NCBI RefSeq assembly: GCF_030848575.1
Contig: NZ_JAVDDX010000002.1
Span: forward strand, 310,001 to 374,000
Source of the DNA: Haloarcula sp. H-GB4
Lineage (GTDB): Archaea > Halobacteriota > Halobacteria > Halobacteriales > Haloarculaceae
Direction of reading: 5' to 3'
Length of the DNA: 64,000 nt
The number at the start of each line of letters is the position of its first letter. Positions within the stretch are counted from its first letter, which is position 1. The notes below the pieces were generated by a model. That model searched no databases and had not been told where the DNA came from. It saw nothing but the letters and a program-made list of their open reading frames with translations. Both the position numbers and the translations under genes were made by a program. Below are positions 8,869-18,089 of the stretch, piece after piece.

Positions 8869-8872
8869 GGTT

Positions 8873-9271
8873 CTATACAATCATCGTCGCTGCTGATGCC
8901 ACACTGCCGAATCGCTGTGCGACTTCCCGTGCGATGGGACCTTTCAGCTCGGTCCCGCGCGGGTCCTCGTTCTCGTCGACGATGACGGCCGCGTTGTCTT
9001 CGAACTTGACGCGGGTGCCGTCGGGTCGACGGATCGGCTTTCGCTGGCGGACGACGACGGCTTCGAGCACCTGGCGACGCATTTCGGGCGTCCCCTTGGT
9101 GACCGAGACCGTGATCTTGTCGCCCAGCCCAGCTTTGGGGTGGCGGTTCTTCGTTCCCGAGTAGCCGTGGACGGAAATGACCTTGAGTTCGCGCGCTCCC
9201 GTGTTGTCCGCACACGTGATGAGCGAGCCCTTCTCCAGGCCTTGCGTGACGTCAGCACCGAGTGCTTCCAT
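8873..9271 (-). CDS. rpl14: 50S ribosomal protein L14
   Basis: A 132-residue, highly conserved beta-barrel protein at the subunit interface. [20 protein letters not shown] and the C-terminal [20 protein letters not shown] are diagnostic. Its start overlaps the S17 stop by one base. Confidence 0.97.
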   Translation of the reverse strand: MEALGADVTQGLEKGSLITCADNTGARELKVISVHGYSGTKNRHPKAGLGDKITVSVTKGTPEMRRQVLEAVVVRQRKPIRRPDGTRVKFEDNAAVIVDENEDPRGTELKGPIAREVAQRFGSVASAATMIV

Positions 9272-9609
9272 CAGGCATCACCGTCCTGTTCGTCGGCGAC
9301 CACGCCAACGACGACGTGGCTTTTCGTTTTCGAGAGCGGTCGACACTCTGCTATCGTGACCGTGTCACCGACCGCGAGGTCGAGACAATCGGGTGCGTGA
9401 GCCGGAACGCGGCTCCGCCGCTTCATGAAGCGGTCGTATTTCGGCACCTTCACGTCGTACTCGCGCTCGACGACAACGGTCTTCTCCATGTCAGTGGAGG
9501 CTACCTCGCCGTTCAGTGTCTGTCCGCGCACGGAGAGCTCTCCGTGGAACGGGCAGTTCTGATCGGCACAGGTTTCCTCCGGTTCCTGTACGTTCAGTCC
9601 TAGCGCCAT
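9271..9609 (-). CDS. rps17: 30S ribosomal protein S17
   Basis: A 112-residue archaeal S17 (S11-like) with the N-terminal [10 protein letters not shown] segment typical of archaea and the OB-fold from about residue 30 ([20 protein letters not shown]). The ATG at 9609 overlaps the 3' end of rnp1 by 10 bp in another frame. Confidence 0.96.
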   Translation of the reverse strand: MALGLNVQEPEETCADQNCPFHGELSVRGQTLNGEVASTDMEKTVVVEREYDVKVPKYDRFMKRRSRVPAHAPDCLDLAVGDTVTIAECRPLSKTKSHVVVGVVADEQDGDA

Positions 9610-9884
9610 AGTGAATCTCCTGTGTTCTCTGTGCGACGAGCGGGACGCGCGACGAGTCGGTCGCCGTCGACGAGAACTGTCTCGGTCGACAGGTCGAACG
9701 CGAACGTCGCGCTGTCCTTCGGCACGTGCCACACCCGGTCGGCACCCTCGAGAGTCAGCATCTGTGTCGTCTCCATGACGACAGTTCCGCTGATACCGAT
9801 GACGTCCGGATTGGACGCCGCGACGACCTCGCAGTCGAGGCCGACGAGTTCGTGTCGTGGGAGCGTCTCGGGTGTCAGTGGCAT
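9600..9884 (-). CDS. rnp1: RNase P protein component 1 (Rpp29/Pop4 family)
   Basis: A 94-residue Sm-like protein of archaeal RNase P, the ribozyme that removes 5' leaders from tRNA precursors. Features are [20 protein letters not shown], then [11 protein letters not shown] and the C-terminal strand. The start at 9884 overlaps the L29 stop by one base; a longer upstream frame runs through L29 and is not real. Its location inside the ribosomal operon between L29 and S17 is the conserved archaeal position. Confidence 0.93.
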   Translation of the reverse strand: MPLTPETLPRHELVGLDCEVVAASNPDVIGISGTVVMETTQMLTLEGADRVWHVPKDSATFAFDLSTETVLVDGDRLVARPARRTENTGDSLWR

Positions 9885-10099
9885 TATTCGTTCTCCTGCA
9901 GGTCGCCTTCTTCGCCCTGAATCGTCTTGATTCGGGCGATGGCCTTCCGCAGCTCCTTGATGCGACCGGGGTTCTCCGGTGCACCACCCGCGGCCTGGAC
10001 GGCCCGGGCGTTCAGTAGTTCGGTCTTCAGGTCGTCGAGTTCCGCCTCGCGTTCGGCGGGCGTCATGTCCCGAATCTCTTGGACGTGGAGGACAGTCAT
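9884..10099 (-). CDS. rpl29: 50S ribosomal protein L29
   Basis: A 71-residue two-helix protein near the polypeptide exit tunnel. [20 protein letters not shown] and the [14 protein letters not shown] segment are the L29 signature. It overlaps S3 by 4 bp (ATGA). Confidence 0.96.
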   Translation of the reverse strand: MTVLHVQEIRDMTPAEREAELDDLKTELLNARAVQAAGGAPENPGRIKELRKAIARIKTIQGEEGDLQENE

Positions 10100-11010
10100 T
10101 CGTCGTCGTCCTCCTCATCCATTTCGTCCATCAGCTCTTCGGCTTCTGCCTCGACGTCCTCGTCAAGTTCCTCGTCGACAGCGTCTTCGAGTTCGTCGAC
10201 GTCAACGTCCTCAACATCTTCGTCAGTCGGGACTTCGACGTCTTCCTCGACGATCTCCTCGTCGACGAACTCCTCGTCTGTCTCGGAGTCGTCGTCGGCC
10301 CCGGCGGCCACGTCTTCGTCGAGTTCTTCCGCCGTCTCGCTGTCTTCGGGTTCGCCTTCGAGGAGTTCCTCGACGGACTCGCCGTCGGTGTCGGCCACGT
10401 AGTCCTCGACGTCGACATCCTCGTAGATCTCGAAGTCGTCGGGGAGTTCCGCGTCCGGCGGGATGATCTTGACTCGGACCCCGATGGTACCGAGCTTCAT
10501 CACGGCGACGCCGACGCCGCTGTCGACGATCTCCTCTGCGGGTTCACCGTTGTGCTTGACGTAGCCACGGTTGAACTTCTCAACGCGTGAGCGTGCACCA
10601 GTGACCTTTCCGGAGAGGACGATCTCTGCGCCGAGTGCGCCCGACTCCATGATGCGGTCGATGGTGGTGTGGCCCGCTTTGCGGAAGTACCAGCCACGCT
10701 CGAGTGCGTTGGCCAGTCGGTCCGCGACGATGCGGGCGTTGAGGTCCGGCTCGTCGACTTCCTGCACGTCGACCTGCGGGTCATCGAGGTTGAATCGGTC
10801 CTCGAGTTCCGTCGTGATCTTCCGGATGTTCTTCCCGCCCTTGCCGATGACCATTCCTGGCTTCTCGGCTTTGAGCACGATCTGGGTCCCCATCGGCGTC
10901 TTGGCGACATCCATGCCGCCATAGCCAGCTCGACCGAGTTCCTCTGCGAAGAACTCGTCGATCTGGGTCCGCTGGAGTCCGTCCTCGATGAACTGTTGTT
11001 CGTCGGCCAT
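10096..11010 (-). CDS. rps3: 30S ribosomal protein S3 with long acidic tail
   Basis: A 304-residue protein. An N-terminal KH domain ([20 protein letters not shown], about residues 50-70) and a C-terminal S3 domain end near residue 210, followed by a tail of roughly 90 residues made almost entirely of D, E, A and V. The tail is known in Haloarcula S3. The start at 11010 ([11 protein letters not shown]) overlaps the L22 stop by one base; a frame opening 20 codons upstream lies inside L22. Confidence 0.96.
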   Translation of the reverse strand: MADEQQFIEDGLQRTQIDEFFAEELGRAGYGGMDVAKTPMGTQIVLKAEKPGMVIGKGGKNIRKITTELEDRFNLDDPQVDVQEVDEPDLNARIVADRLANALERGWYFRKAGHTTIDRIMESGALGAEIVLSGKVTGARSRVEKFNRGYVKHNGEPAEEIVDSGVGVAVMKLGTIGVRVKIIPPDAELPDDFEIYEDVDVEDYVADTDGESVEELLEGEPEDSETAEELDEDVAAGADDDSETDEEFVDEEIVEEDVEVPTDEDVEDVDVDELEDAVDEELDEDVEAEAEELMDEMDEEDDDE

Positions 11011-11477
11011 TAGTCTTCGACCTCCGGCTCTTCGAGGATGAGTTCGACGTCGACCTGCGGGCTGTTCCACGCCGAGGCACGCCCCATCGCTCGGGGCTTG
11101 CGACCCTGCTGCTCGCCGACCTTGTGGGCGGCGACGTGCGTGATCGTCATGGCCTCACCGTCGAAGCCCTGATGGTCGGCGTTGCCGACCGCGTTCTCGA
11201 GCAGGTCGATGAAGGCCTTGCTGGCCTTCTCCGGATAGCGTCCGGCGTCCCAGCCGTCGACCTTGCGTTTGTGGCCGACGCCCGAGTTGTGCTGTTTGAA
11301 CGGAACGGGCTGGTCGCCCTCGATAACTGCCTCGAGGTAGTCGACAGCCTCGCCGGCCGTTTTGCCCTTGATCTCGCGGGCGATGGCCTTGCTGTGCTTG
11401 AAGCTCATCTGCCGCTCCCGGAGCATCGCTTTGGCCGTCGTGTCCGGGTCGGCTTCGACTGAGTAACTGATTCCCAT
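11010..11477 (-). CDS. rpl22: 50S ribosomal protein L22
   Basis: A 155-residue protein lining the exit tunnel. The start MGISYSVEADPDTTAKAMLR is typical for archaeal L22, and the tunnel-loop region (KPRAMGRASAWNSPQVDVEL) is conserved. It begins 2 bp after the S19 stop. Confidence 0.96.
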   Translation of the reverse strand: MGISYSVEADPDTTAKAMLRERQMSFKHSKAIAREIKGKTAGEAVDYLEAVIEGDQPVPFKQHNSGVGHKRKVDGWDAGRYPEKASKAFIDLLENAVGNADHQGFDGEAMTITHVAAHKVGEQQGRKPRAMGRASAWNSPQVDVELILEEPEVED

Positions 11478-11479
11478 GA

Positions 11480-11902
11480 TTATTTGAGCGGTACGAACTT
11501 CGAGGAGCGTGTCGCTCCGATACCGGCCTGACCGTGTTCGACGCTACTCCGGGTGAGCTGGAACTCACCGAGGTAGTGGCCGAGCATCTCGGGCTCGACT
11601 TTGACACGCTCGAAGTTCTGGCCGTCGTGGACGGCGAAGGTCAGCCCGACCATCTCCGGAACCACCGGCATGTCGCGCAGGTGGGTCCGGATCGGGTCGT
11701 TGGCTGTCTCCTCTTCGCCGGCCTCGCGGGCCTTTTCGAGGAGCTTGTGTTTCTCCTCGGTCAGGCCGCGTACGATACTTCGCCGCTGTCGAGCGGGGAG
11801 CAGTTCCGCGACTTCCTCGAGCTCCATCTCCTGCAGCTCGTCGAGCGTGTGGCCGCGGAAGGAGAACTCTCCTTCGTGGCCGATTTGATATTCTGAGCTC
11901 AT
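11480..11902 (-). CDS. rps19: 30S ribosomal protein S19
   Basis: A 140-residue archaeal S19 (S15-like) with an archaeal N-terminal extension and the S19 core ending [20 protein letters not shown]. It binds 16S rRNA in the head with S13. It overlaps L2 by 4 bp. Confidence 0.96.
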
Positions 11903-12621
11903 TCGTTGCCACCTCGACCTGTTCGCTTCGAGGCGATGTCCCCGACCTTACGGCCAGGCGGGGCGTTCCGCGAGATGGACTTGGGCTTGCCGGGGTGCTG
12001 GCGTCCGCCACCACCGAACGGGTGGTCGACGGCGTTCATCGCCACACCGCGGACGTTAGGCCACTTCGTCCCTCGCGCTTTCATCTTGTGATGCTTGTTG
12101 CCAGCCTTCACGAACGGCTTGTCAGTTCGGCCGCCACCGGCAACGACGCCGATGGTGGCGCGGCACTGCGGGTCAAGCCGCTTCATCTCCCCAGAAGGAA
12201 GCTTGACGACCGCGACGTTGCGGTCGTGGGTGAGCAGCTGGGCGTTGACACCCGACGCGCGGGCGAACTTCCCACCGTCACCGGAGCTGGATTCGACGTT
12301 GCACACCGGGACCCCCTCTGGGATCTCGGCCAGCGGGAGCGTGTTCCCGGGTGCGATCTCGGCGCTGACGCCGACCTGCAGCTCGTCGCCCACCCCGACG
12401 CCTTCCGGCGCGAGGATGAGTCGTCGGTCGCCGTCTTCGAACTCGACGGCGGCGACCGGGGCCGACCGGGCAGGGTCGTGCTCGATGTCAACGACCGTGC
12501 CGGCAACGACGTCGCCGTCCTCGACCTTGCGGTGCTCCAGATCAGCCTTGTAACGGTGCGACGGAGCACGGAACGTGGAGGTCCCGCGGCCGCGCCGTTG
12601 TCCTTGGATTCGTCGTCCCAT
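11899..12621 (-). CDS. rpl2: 50S ribosomal protein L2
   Basis: A 240-residue protein required for subunit joining and near the peptidyl-transferase centre. The start [20 protein letters not shown] and the C-terminal signature [20 protein letters not shown] are clear. At the site where bacteria have DHPHGGG this protein has DHPFGGG, a variant I recall as usual in haloarchaea. It begins 2 bp after L23. Confidence 0.97.
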
Positions 12622-12623
12622 CG

Positions 12624-12881
12624 TTAGAACACCCCAATTCTGGAGGCGACTTCCTGGGCGTCGTCGTCCTCGGAGAGGCGAACGACGGCCTTCTTCTCGC
12701 CGTCCATCGTGTTCTGCGTGTTGACCTGTTCGACTGTCACGTCGTACTGCTCCTCGACGGCGTCGGCGACCTCGCCCTTGGAGGCGCGGTCATCGACGGC
12801 GAACTGGAGCTTGTTCTGGAAGTCCATGTCATTCATGGCTTTCTCAGTGACGTGTGGGTGTTTGATGACATCCCAGCTCAT
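12624..12881 (-). CDS. rpl23: 50S ribosomal protein L23
   Basis: An 85-residue exit-tunnel protein and docking site for SRP and the translocon. MSWDVIKHPHVTEKAMNDMD and the KAVVRLSEDDDAQEVASRIG end are diagnostic. It overlaps L4 by 4 bp. Confidence 0.96.
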   Translation of the reverse strand: MSWDVIKHPHVTEKAMNDMDFQNKLQFAVDDRASKGEVADAVEEQYDVTVEQVNTQNTMDGEKKAVVRLSEDDDAQEVASRIGVF

Positions 12882-13618
12882 CGCTCGGCCACCTCCGCGA
12901 GTGCGGATTCCGTGAAGATGGTGAGTCGACCGGGCGCGCCGCCAGGCGCGAGGTCTTCCGTGTTGACCTCGCTGGCGGTTGCCACGTCGGCCCCCGCAAG
13001 GTTGCGGGCGGCCGTCGACGGCTCGTCGCTGGTCACGAAGAGAATCGAGGCGGGACGACGGTACTTCCGTCCACGGGCCGAACCCTGTCCAGCCTTGATC
13101 TTCGTCTCGTCGGCGCGGTCGATGTCCGCGTGGACGTCGAGCGCCTCCAGCAGCGAGACGACTTCTTGCGTCTTGACGAGGTCCTCGAAGTCGTCGGAGA
13201 CGACGACGGGCACTTCGTCACGGTCGAACTCGTGGCCGCGGTCGGCGACGAGGTCGGCGTCGGCCGTCGCGGCCAGCGCCGAGCGAACGGCCAGCTGCCG
13301 TTCCTTGTCGTTGAGGTCGAGCGAGCGGTCCTTCTCGGTTTTTGGCGGGTGGGCACTTCGCCCTTTGACCGCCTGCGGGACGCGGCGGGCACGACCGTCC
13401 TGCTTCGGGATGTGTGCCTGCCCGCGGCCGCTACCGAAGGACTCTGCCGGCGTTCGGAGGCCGGCGTACTCGTCGGACCCGTAGTCCTGCTTTCGGTTGG
13501 CCTGTGCGGCACGTACAGCTTTGCCGATGAGGTCGGACCGAACCGGCGTCTCGAAGACGTCCGGCAGGTCGACCTCGCCGTCTGTGTTGCCGTCCAGGTC
13601 GTAGATTGTTGCCTGCAT
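12878..13618 (-). CDS. rpl4: 50S ribosomal protein L4
   Basis: A 246-residue archaeal L4 (L1e) with an extended loop reaching into the exit tunnel (YAGLRTPAESFGSGRGQAHI region) and an alpha/beta globular domain. It begins MQATIYDLDGNTDGEVDLPD. It starts 3 bp after L3. Confidence 0.97.
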   Translation of the reverse strand: MQATIYDLDGNTDGEVDLPDVFETPVRSDLIGKAVRAAQANRKQDYGSDEYAGLRTPAESFGSGRGQAHIPKQDGRARRVPQAVKGRSAHPPKTEKDRSLDLNDKERQLAVRSALAATADADLVADRGHEFDRDEVPVVVSDDFEDLVKTQEVVSLLEALDVHADIDRADETKIKAGQGSARGRKYRRPASILFVTSDEPSTAARNLAGADVATASEVNTEDLAPGGAPGRLTIFTESALAEVAER

Positions 13619-13621
13619 AGG

Positions 13622-14638
13622 TTATCCCTGGTTCGATTCGTTGGAGACGTAGCGCACCTCGGGGTCGAGGCGCGGCTGGTCGTTCGGACGCACCGCGGGC
13701 CGGAAGCGCACCAGGCGCTTGTCCGGACCGGGCACGGAGCCCTTCACGAGCGTGTACGGCCCATCGACCTCGCCGTAGTTGACGAAGCCGCCATCGACGG
13801 TGGGCTCGTCGCCCTCGCCGATGTCGATGAGACGCTTGTTAAGCTCGGTGCGCTGGTGGTAGCCGGTCTGCCCCTGCTGGGGGACCGTTGAGCGCACGCG
13901 GGACGGGTTCCACGGACCGAGGTTGCCGATCCGTCGGCGCCATCCCTGGCGGGCGTGCTTGCCTTTCCGTTTCTGGACGCCCCACCGCTTGACGGGACCC
14001 TGTGTCCCTTTGCCTTTCGTGACACCGGCCACGTCGGCGTACTCGCCGGCGCGGAAGATGTCGTTCATGGCGTGTTCGCCACCGTCCTCGACGAGGTCGA
14101 GGGCGTGGTCGAGGCGGTCCGAAACGGACCCACCGCCGACGCGAGTTTCCATCACGTCGGGCTTTTTCTTCGGGACGCTCGGGACGGCGTCGGGGACGGT
14201 GTGCGTAATGAGTCGCAGGTCCCCGAGGTCACCGGCCTCGTGTGCGTCGCGTATCTGTTCCTCAGCAGCGTCCGGGTCGTGGTCCTCCGGAACGTCTAGG
14301 GTCCGGTCGAGTTCCGAGTGGAACTCGTCGGTCCAGACTTCCGTCAGCGGACGCTGACCGTACGGCGTGTCTTCGTACGCTCGCAGGGCGACGGCGCGCA
14401 TCGGCGGCGTCTCGATGACTGTCACCGGGACAGTCTCCTCCATCCCCTCGCGGGGGGAGTTAGGTTCGTCGTTGACAAGCACAACGTGAGTCATGCCTGC
14501 CTTGTAGCCGGCGAACCCTTGGACGCCCGGCTGCCCGTCGTCAGACGGCCAGCTGTTGAAGCGAGGCGTCTCGCTCGTCGAGCGCTTGCGCGGGCCGAAG
14601 CCCAGCGAGCCTTTGCGTGGTCTGCTTGGTTGTGGCAT
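13622..14638 (-). CDS. rpl3: 50S ribosomal protein L3
   Basis: A 338-residue archaeal L3. The N-terminus MPQPSRPRKGSLGFGPRKRS and the central loop VAGVTKGKGTQGPVKRWGVQ, which approaches the peptidyl-transferase centre, are diagnostic. It is the first ribosomal protein of the operon, 4 bp downstream of the SPOUT methyltransferase gene. Confidence 0.97.
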   Translation of the reverse strand: MPQPSRPRKGSLGFGPRKRSTSETPRFNSWPSDDGQPGVQGFAGYKAGMTHVVLVNDEPNSPREGMEETVPVTVIETPPMRAVALRAYEDTPYGQRPLTEVWTDEFHSELDRTLDVPEDHDPDAAEEQIRDAHEAGDLGDLRLITHTVPDAVPSVPKKKPDVMETRVGGGSVSDRLDHALDLVEDGGEHAMNDIFRAGEYADVAGVTKGKGTQGPVKRWGVQKRKGKHARQGWRRRIGNLGPWNPSRVRSTVPQQGQTGYHQRTELNKRLIDIGEGDEPTVDGGFVNYGEVDGPYTLVKGSVPGPDKRLVRFRPAVRPNDQPRLDPEVRYVSNESNQG

Positions 14639-14642
14639 TCGT

Positions 14643-15488
14643 TTACTCCGTGAGGGTTAGACAGGTGAGGGAGGCGAACAGAGCTTCTTCCGTTCGCACA
14701 ACCTCACTGCCCTGGTTCGGAACCGTATTCAGCCAGAGGTCGAACCCTTCTGGTTCGTCGCTCGTCTGGTCTCCCCCGACGGCGTCCGGGGCAACGTCGA
14801 GTATCGACGGTAACCCGCGCTCGGGTGCCCCGAAGGCGACGGTCATGCCGCCCTCGGCGTCGCGCCGCTCGGCCAGCTGGCCGAGACGGGTCGACGTTAC
14901 CGGCTCGCCGTATCGCGAGGACGCGATAGTGAGCCCGGCATCGTCGCGCGAGAGTGCCGCATCGAGGTCCGCGGCGACAACGTCGAATCCCGTTGTGGGG
15001 GCGTCGACGAGTTTCGCCCGGACCGGCCGTCGCGAAGAGACCCTGACGGTCACGCGCTCCCCCTGTTCCACGTCCATATCCGCTGGGACGGGAAGGGAGA
15101 TCGGGTGTTGCATGCCGCAATTGACCCGGACGCGCCCATCAGCTCCGACCTCGGTCACGATTCCCTGTCTTAACGACCCCGAACCCTCAGATCCGGAGCC
15201 GGTCTGTGAACGCACGCGGAGCGGCGGCAGGACGCCGACGTACTCCAGTTCGTCCCGCTTACCCCACATCTCCTTTCGGAGGTGCGGGGGCGTCGCGGCG
15301 TACCGCAGCACGGTTTCGACGAACCCGTCTTCCCATTTGCCCGCCCCGTCAGGGTCGGGGTACACTGTCAGCCGATCAACCCGGTAGACCGCGGCCGCGC
15401 GGGCCACGTAACCGAGCTTGCGAGTTGCCTCGCGTCTGTCTTCGGCTTCCCGTGCGAGGGAAGACGGCACGAGTACGCTGGTCGTCAT
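14643..15488 (-). CDS. SPOUT-fold RNA methyltransferase (COG2106-type)
   Basis: A 281-residue member of the SPOUT family related to eukaryotic C9orf114/SPOUT1. The N-terminal half starts the alpha/beta knot (TTSVLVPSSLAREAEDRREA, then VDRLTVYPDP); an OB/KOW-like insert lies at about residues 100-155 (GIVTEVGADGRVRVNCGMQH); the C-terminal knot includes MTVAFGAPERGLPSILDV, likely the SAM-binding loop. The probable substrate is rRNA, inferred from its place as first gene of the L3 operon, a linkage common in haloarchaea. The exact target base is unknown. Confidence 0.85.
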   Translation of the reverse strand: MTTSVLVPSSLAREAEDRREATRKLGYVARAAAVYRVDRLTVYPDPDGAGKWEDGFVETVLRYAATPPHLRKEMWGKRDELEYVGVLPPLRVRSQTGSGSEGSGSLRQGIVTEVGADGRVRVNCGMQHPISLPVPADMDVEQGERVTVRVSSRRPVRAKLVDAPTTGFDVVAADLDAALSRDDAGLTIASSRYGEPVTSTRLGQLAERRDAEGGMTVAFGAPERGLPSILDVAPDAVGGDQTSDEPEGFDLWLNTVPNQGSEVVRTEEALFASLTCLTLTE

Positions 15489-15836
15489 GCCGTGACGCTT
15501 CCACGTCGCGCCACTAGACTGTGCCGATATCTCCCTTTCCAGGGCTTAAAAAGCCCCCGTTTCGCGTTCGCGATGCGTCGCGTTCACATGGTCCGTCATG
15601 CCGGTTCGGGACCGATGCACGCATTCACTGTTTTGCCGCTTCCGAAAGGCCATGTCTCGTGACGCCATCACATGATCCCGCGCTCAGGCGGGGCGGTGAT
15701 TGCCCTCACTTCCCACGATTTTCCCCGGAAAACGGAAGGCTTTTTACTCTCACCCCCGCCAGATTTGATTGCAACAAGGCGTTGCACGCTGGCACTGAGC
15801 GACCACCGGTCGTGAAGGTCAGGGCAAACGAAGCAA
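15489..15836. other. Intergenic region between ribosomal operon promoter and tRNA-Gly
   Basis: No gene seen. It contains the minus-strand operon promoter near 15548 and, on the plus strand, a TATA-like CTTTTTACT at 15740-15748 followed about 25 bp later by an inverted repeat TGCAAC-AAGGC-GTTGCA (15770-15786). The latter pair could be the promoter and start region of a tRNA-Gly precursor with a leader of about 65 nt. Confidence 0.5.
15542..15556 (-). promoter_or_regulatory. TATA box of the ribosomal operon inside a palindrome
   Basis: GGGCTT-AAA-AAGCCC is a perfect 6-bp inverted repeat. Read on the minus strand it contains CTTTTTAAG, a good haloarchaeal TATA box about 60 bp upstream of the methyltransferase ATG, predicting a leader of about 30-35 nt. 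The symmetry suggests a repressor could sit exactly on the TATA box (inference). Confidence 0.6.
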
Positions 15837-15907
15837 GCGCTGGTAGTGTAGTTGGTATCACGTGACCTTGCCATGGTCACAACCTGGGTTCAAATCCCAG
15901 CCAGCGC
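15837..15907 (+). tRNA. tRNA-Gly (anticodon GCC)
   Basis: A complete 71-nt cloverleaf. Acceptor GCGCTGG pairs with CCAGCGC; the D arm has AGTTGGTA in the loop; the anticodon stem TGACC/GGTCA encloses loop TTGCCAT (anticodon GCC at 15871-15873); the T arm is CTGGG-TTCAAAT-CCCAG. The discriminator A is at 15908. CCA is not encoded. No intron. Confidence 0.95.
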
Positions 15908-16048
15908 ATTTCTCTGATTTCAAGTCCACAAGCGATGCGTCTTATCGCGTCTACAGTGTTTACTGATGGATAGGCCGCTCAGTGGCGCCAGTGTCACTCT
16001 GTGACTGAGGCGTACCATTATTTGTTACCCCATCGACAGTCCGATTGT

Positions 16049-16696
16049 ATGACAGACGAGACAGTCCACGAGTCACAGGAAACACGGAGTCGAAGAGGGA
16101 TCGCGTCGTACTTCCGACGGCTGGCGAACAGGCTCAGCCGCGGTGAGCCAGCCCCCGCAGATGAGGAGCAGACCGTAACAGTCACGCCGCCGGCTGAATC
16201 CGAGTTCGAGGTCGAGGTCGAACGAGAGGACGGGACTGTCACGCTTGAAATCGATATGGAATGGGATGAGGACGATGGAGCGGTGGCGACCGATGTGGCT
16301 GCGAGCAAGGCCACGTTCGAGGTGTACGAGGACAGCGCCGAGCAGTACCGCTGGCGGCTTCGCCACGACAACGGCAACATCATCGCCGACAGTGGGGAGG
16401 GCTACGCCTCCAAACAGAAGGCCGAGCAGGGGCTCGAAAGCGTCAAATCCAATGCGCCCGGCGCGTACGTCGTCGACGAGTCGAAAGACGAGGATACCCC
16501 CGACGACGGCGGCAGCAAGGCGACGTTCGAGCTATTCAAAGACAGCGAAGGGAAAGCGCGCTGGCGCCTCCGCCACGACAACGGAGAGATAATCGCCGAC
16601 TGCGGGCAGGGCTACGCCTCCAAGCAGAAAGCGAAGCAGGGGCTCCAGAGCGTCAAGACGAACGCTCGCGGGGCACCGGTCGAAGAAGGCGAGTAA
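16049..16696 (+). CDS. amphi-Trp domain protein with two DUF1508 repeats
   Basis: A 215-residue acidic protein. Residues about 16-75 (RGIASYFRRLANRLSRGEPA onward) resemble the haloarchaeal amphi-Trp domain. Two DUF1508/YegP-like repeats follow at about 86-140 and 156-208, each with KATFE(V/L)..DS...(Y/A)RWRLRHDNG.IIAD and GYASKQKA. The start MTDETVHESQ at 16049 is preferred over an ATG 16 codons upstream, whose extra residues are not conserved-looking. Function unknown; DUF1508 proteins are small beta-rich dimers of unclear role. Confidence 0.8.
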   Translation: MTDETVHESQETRSRRGIASYFRRLANRLSRGEPAPADEEQTVTVTPPAESEFEVEVEREDGTVTLEIDMEWDEDDGAVATDVAASKATFEVYEDSAEQYRWRLRHDNGNIIADSGEGYASKQKAEQGLESVKSNAPGAYVVDESKDEDTPDDGGSKATFELFKDSEGKARWRLRHDNGEIIADCGQGYASKQKAKQGLQSVKTNARGAPVEEGE

Positions 16697-16793
16697 GCGT
16701 TCCGAACAGCGGCAGTTTCTTTCCACCAGTCTGATACTGGAAACGTGACGCGAGTACCACAGCGGTTAGGTCTCGGGCGCGCGTGGAGCCAGT

Positions 16794-17126
16794 ATGACCT
16801 GCATAGGGTTTCTCTCGGTCGCACCGGTCATCGAAGGCAGCATGTCCTCGTACGTCGCTGACGCCGTCGCGGCGCTGGAGGCGTTCGACGTCGAGTACGA
16901 GACGACACCAATGGGGACTATCATCGAAGCGGAGGACAGCAAGGAACTGTTCGCGGCTACCCACGCCGCTCACGAGGCTGTCGGCGAGCAGACCGACCGC
17001 GTGAGTACGTTCTTGAAGATCGACGACAAGCGAACCGTTGACCAGCAGGCGCGAGATAAGGTCGACGCCGTCGAGGAGCATCTGGGTCGGGCGGCCAGAA
17101 GCGACGCGGCCGAAGGCGGAGATTAA
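16794..17126 (+). CDS. UPF0045 / MTH1187-family thiamine-binding-like protein
   Basis: A 110-residue ferredoxin-like-fold protein of the MTH1187/YkoF group. It starts MTCIGFLSVAPVIEGSMSSY and contains VEYETTPMGTIIEAED, both typical. Relatives bind thiamine-like ligands, but the cellular role in haloarchaea is not established. It starts about 28 bp after a weak TATA (GGTTAGG at 16763-16769) and lies 24 bp upstream of mch, so it probably heads that operon. Confidence 0.8.
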   Translation: MTCIGFLSVAPVIEGSMSSYVADAVAALEAFDVEYETTPMGTIIEAEDSKELFAATHAAHEAVGEQTDRVSTFLKIDDKRTVDQQARDKVDAVEEHLGRAARSDAAEGGD

Positions 17127-17150
17127 AGGGAAGGGTGCCAAAGACGGCGT

Positions 17151-18083
17151 ATGGATAGTCTCAATCGGATGGCCACGGAGCTCGTTGACGAGGCCATCGA
17201 CTTTGCCGACGAACTCACGATAGACGTACACGCGCTGGAGGGTGACGCCGCGGTGCTGGACTTCGGCGTCGAGGTCCCCGGCGCTGTCGAGGCCGGCATG
17301 CTACTCGCGGAAATCCAGACGGCCGGGCTGGCGACGGTCCAGTCAACGATGGACACCATCAGCGGCGCGCCGCTGAACCACGTTGAACTGTCGACAGACC
17401 ATCCGGCACTGGCTCTGCTGTGCTCGCAGAAGGGCGGCTGGGAGCTGGCCACCGATGGCTTCGAGGCGCTCGGGAGCGGTCCCGCACGCGCGCTCGTCGC
17501 AGAGGAGGAGGCCTTCCAGCGCATCGGCTACCGCGAGGACGCCGACTTCGCTGTGCTGGCTCTAGAGACCGACGAACTGCCGGATGAGGCCGTCGCGAGC
17601 CAGGTCGCCGAGCGCACCGGCGTCCCCGAGACCGGCGTGTTCCTGCCGTCATTCGCGACGGCGAGTGTCACCGGGAGCGTCGTCGCCGCGGCCCGAGCCG
17701 CCGAACTGGCCGTCTTCCGGCTTGCCGAACTCGGCTTCGACCCGGTGTCGGTGCTGTCGGCCAGTGGTCGCGCGCCGGTCGCGCCGGTCGCCGATGACGA
17801 AGCGACTGCGATGGCTCGGACCACAGACGCACTCGCCTACGGCAGCGAGGTCCACCTCACCGTCGACGAGTCCTTCGACCGCTTCGACGAGGTTCCCTCC
17901 ATCGCGGCCCGAGAATATGGCGAGCCGCTCGAAGGCGTCTTTGAGGACGTGGACTGGGACTTCGCGGAGCTTCCTGTCGAACTGTTCGGCCCCGCGGCGG
18001 TCACCATCGATGTTGTCGGCGGCGACACGCACGTCGTCGGTGAGACGAGCGAGAACGTGCTAGCCGAGAGCTTCGGCCTGTAA
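17151..18083 (+). CDS. mch: Methenyltetrahydromethanopterin cyclohydrolase
   Basis: A 310-residue Mch-family protein interconverting methenyl- and formyl-pterin one-carbon units. It begins MDSLNRMATELVDEAIDFAD; the family features GVEVPGAVEAGMLLAEIQTA and the central glycine-rich segment are present over its full normal length. Haloarchaea do not make methane; the enzyme presumably acts on a folate or pterin in C1 metabolism. Short spacing on both sides (24 bp before, 6 bp after) indicates co-transcription with its neighbours. Confidence 0.92.
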   Translation: MDSLNRMATELVDEAIDFADELTIDVHALEGDAAVLDFGVEVPGAVEAGMLLAEIQTAGLATVQSTMDTISGAPLNHVELSTDHPALALLCSQKGGWELATDGFEALGSGPARALVAEEEAFQRIGYREDADFAVLALETDELPDEAVASQVAERTGVPETGVFLPSFATASVTGSVVAAARAAELAVFRLAELGFDPVSVLSASGRAPVAPVADDEATAMARTTDALAYGSEVHLTVDESFDRFDEVPSIAAREYGEPLEGVFEDVDWDFAELPVELFGPAAVTIDVVGGDTHVVGETSENVLAESFGL

Positions 18084-18089
18084 TCAGGT

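Noticed and set aside
10079..10402. Serine-rich frame opposite the S3 acidic tail
   Set aside because: Complement of GAC/GAG repeats; not a gene.
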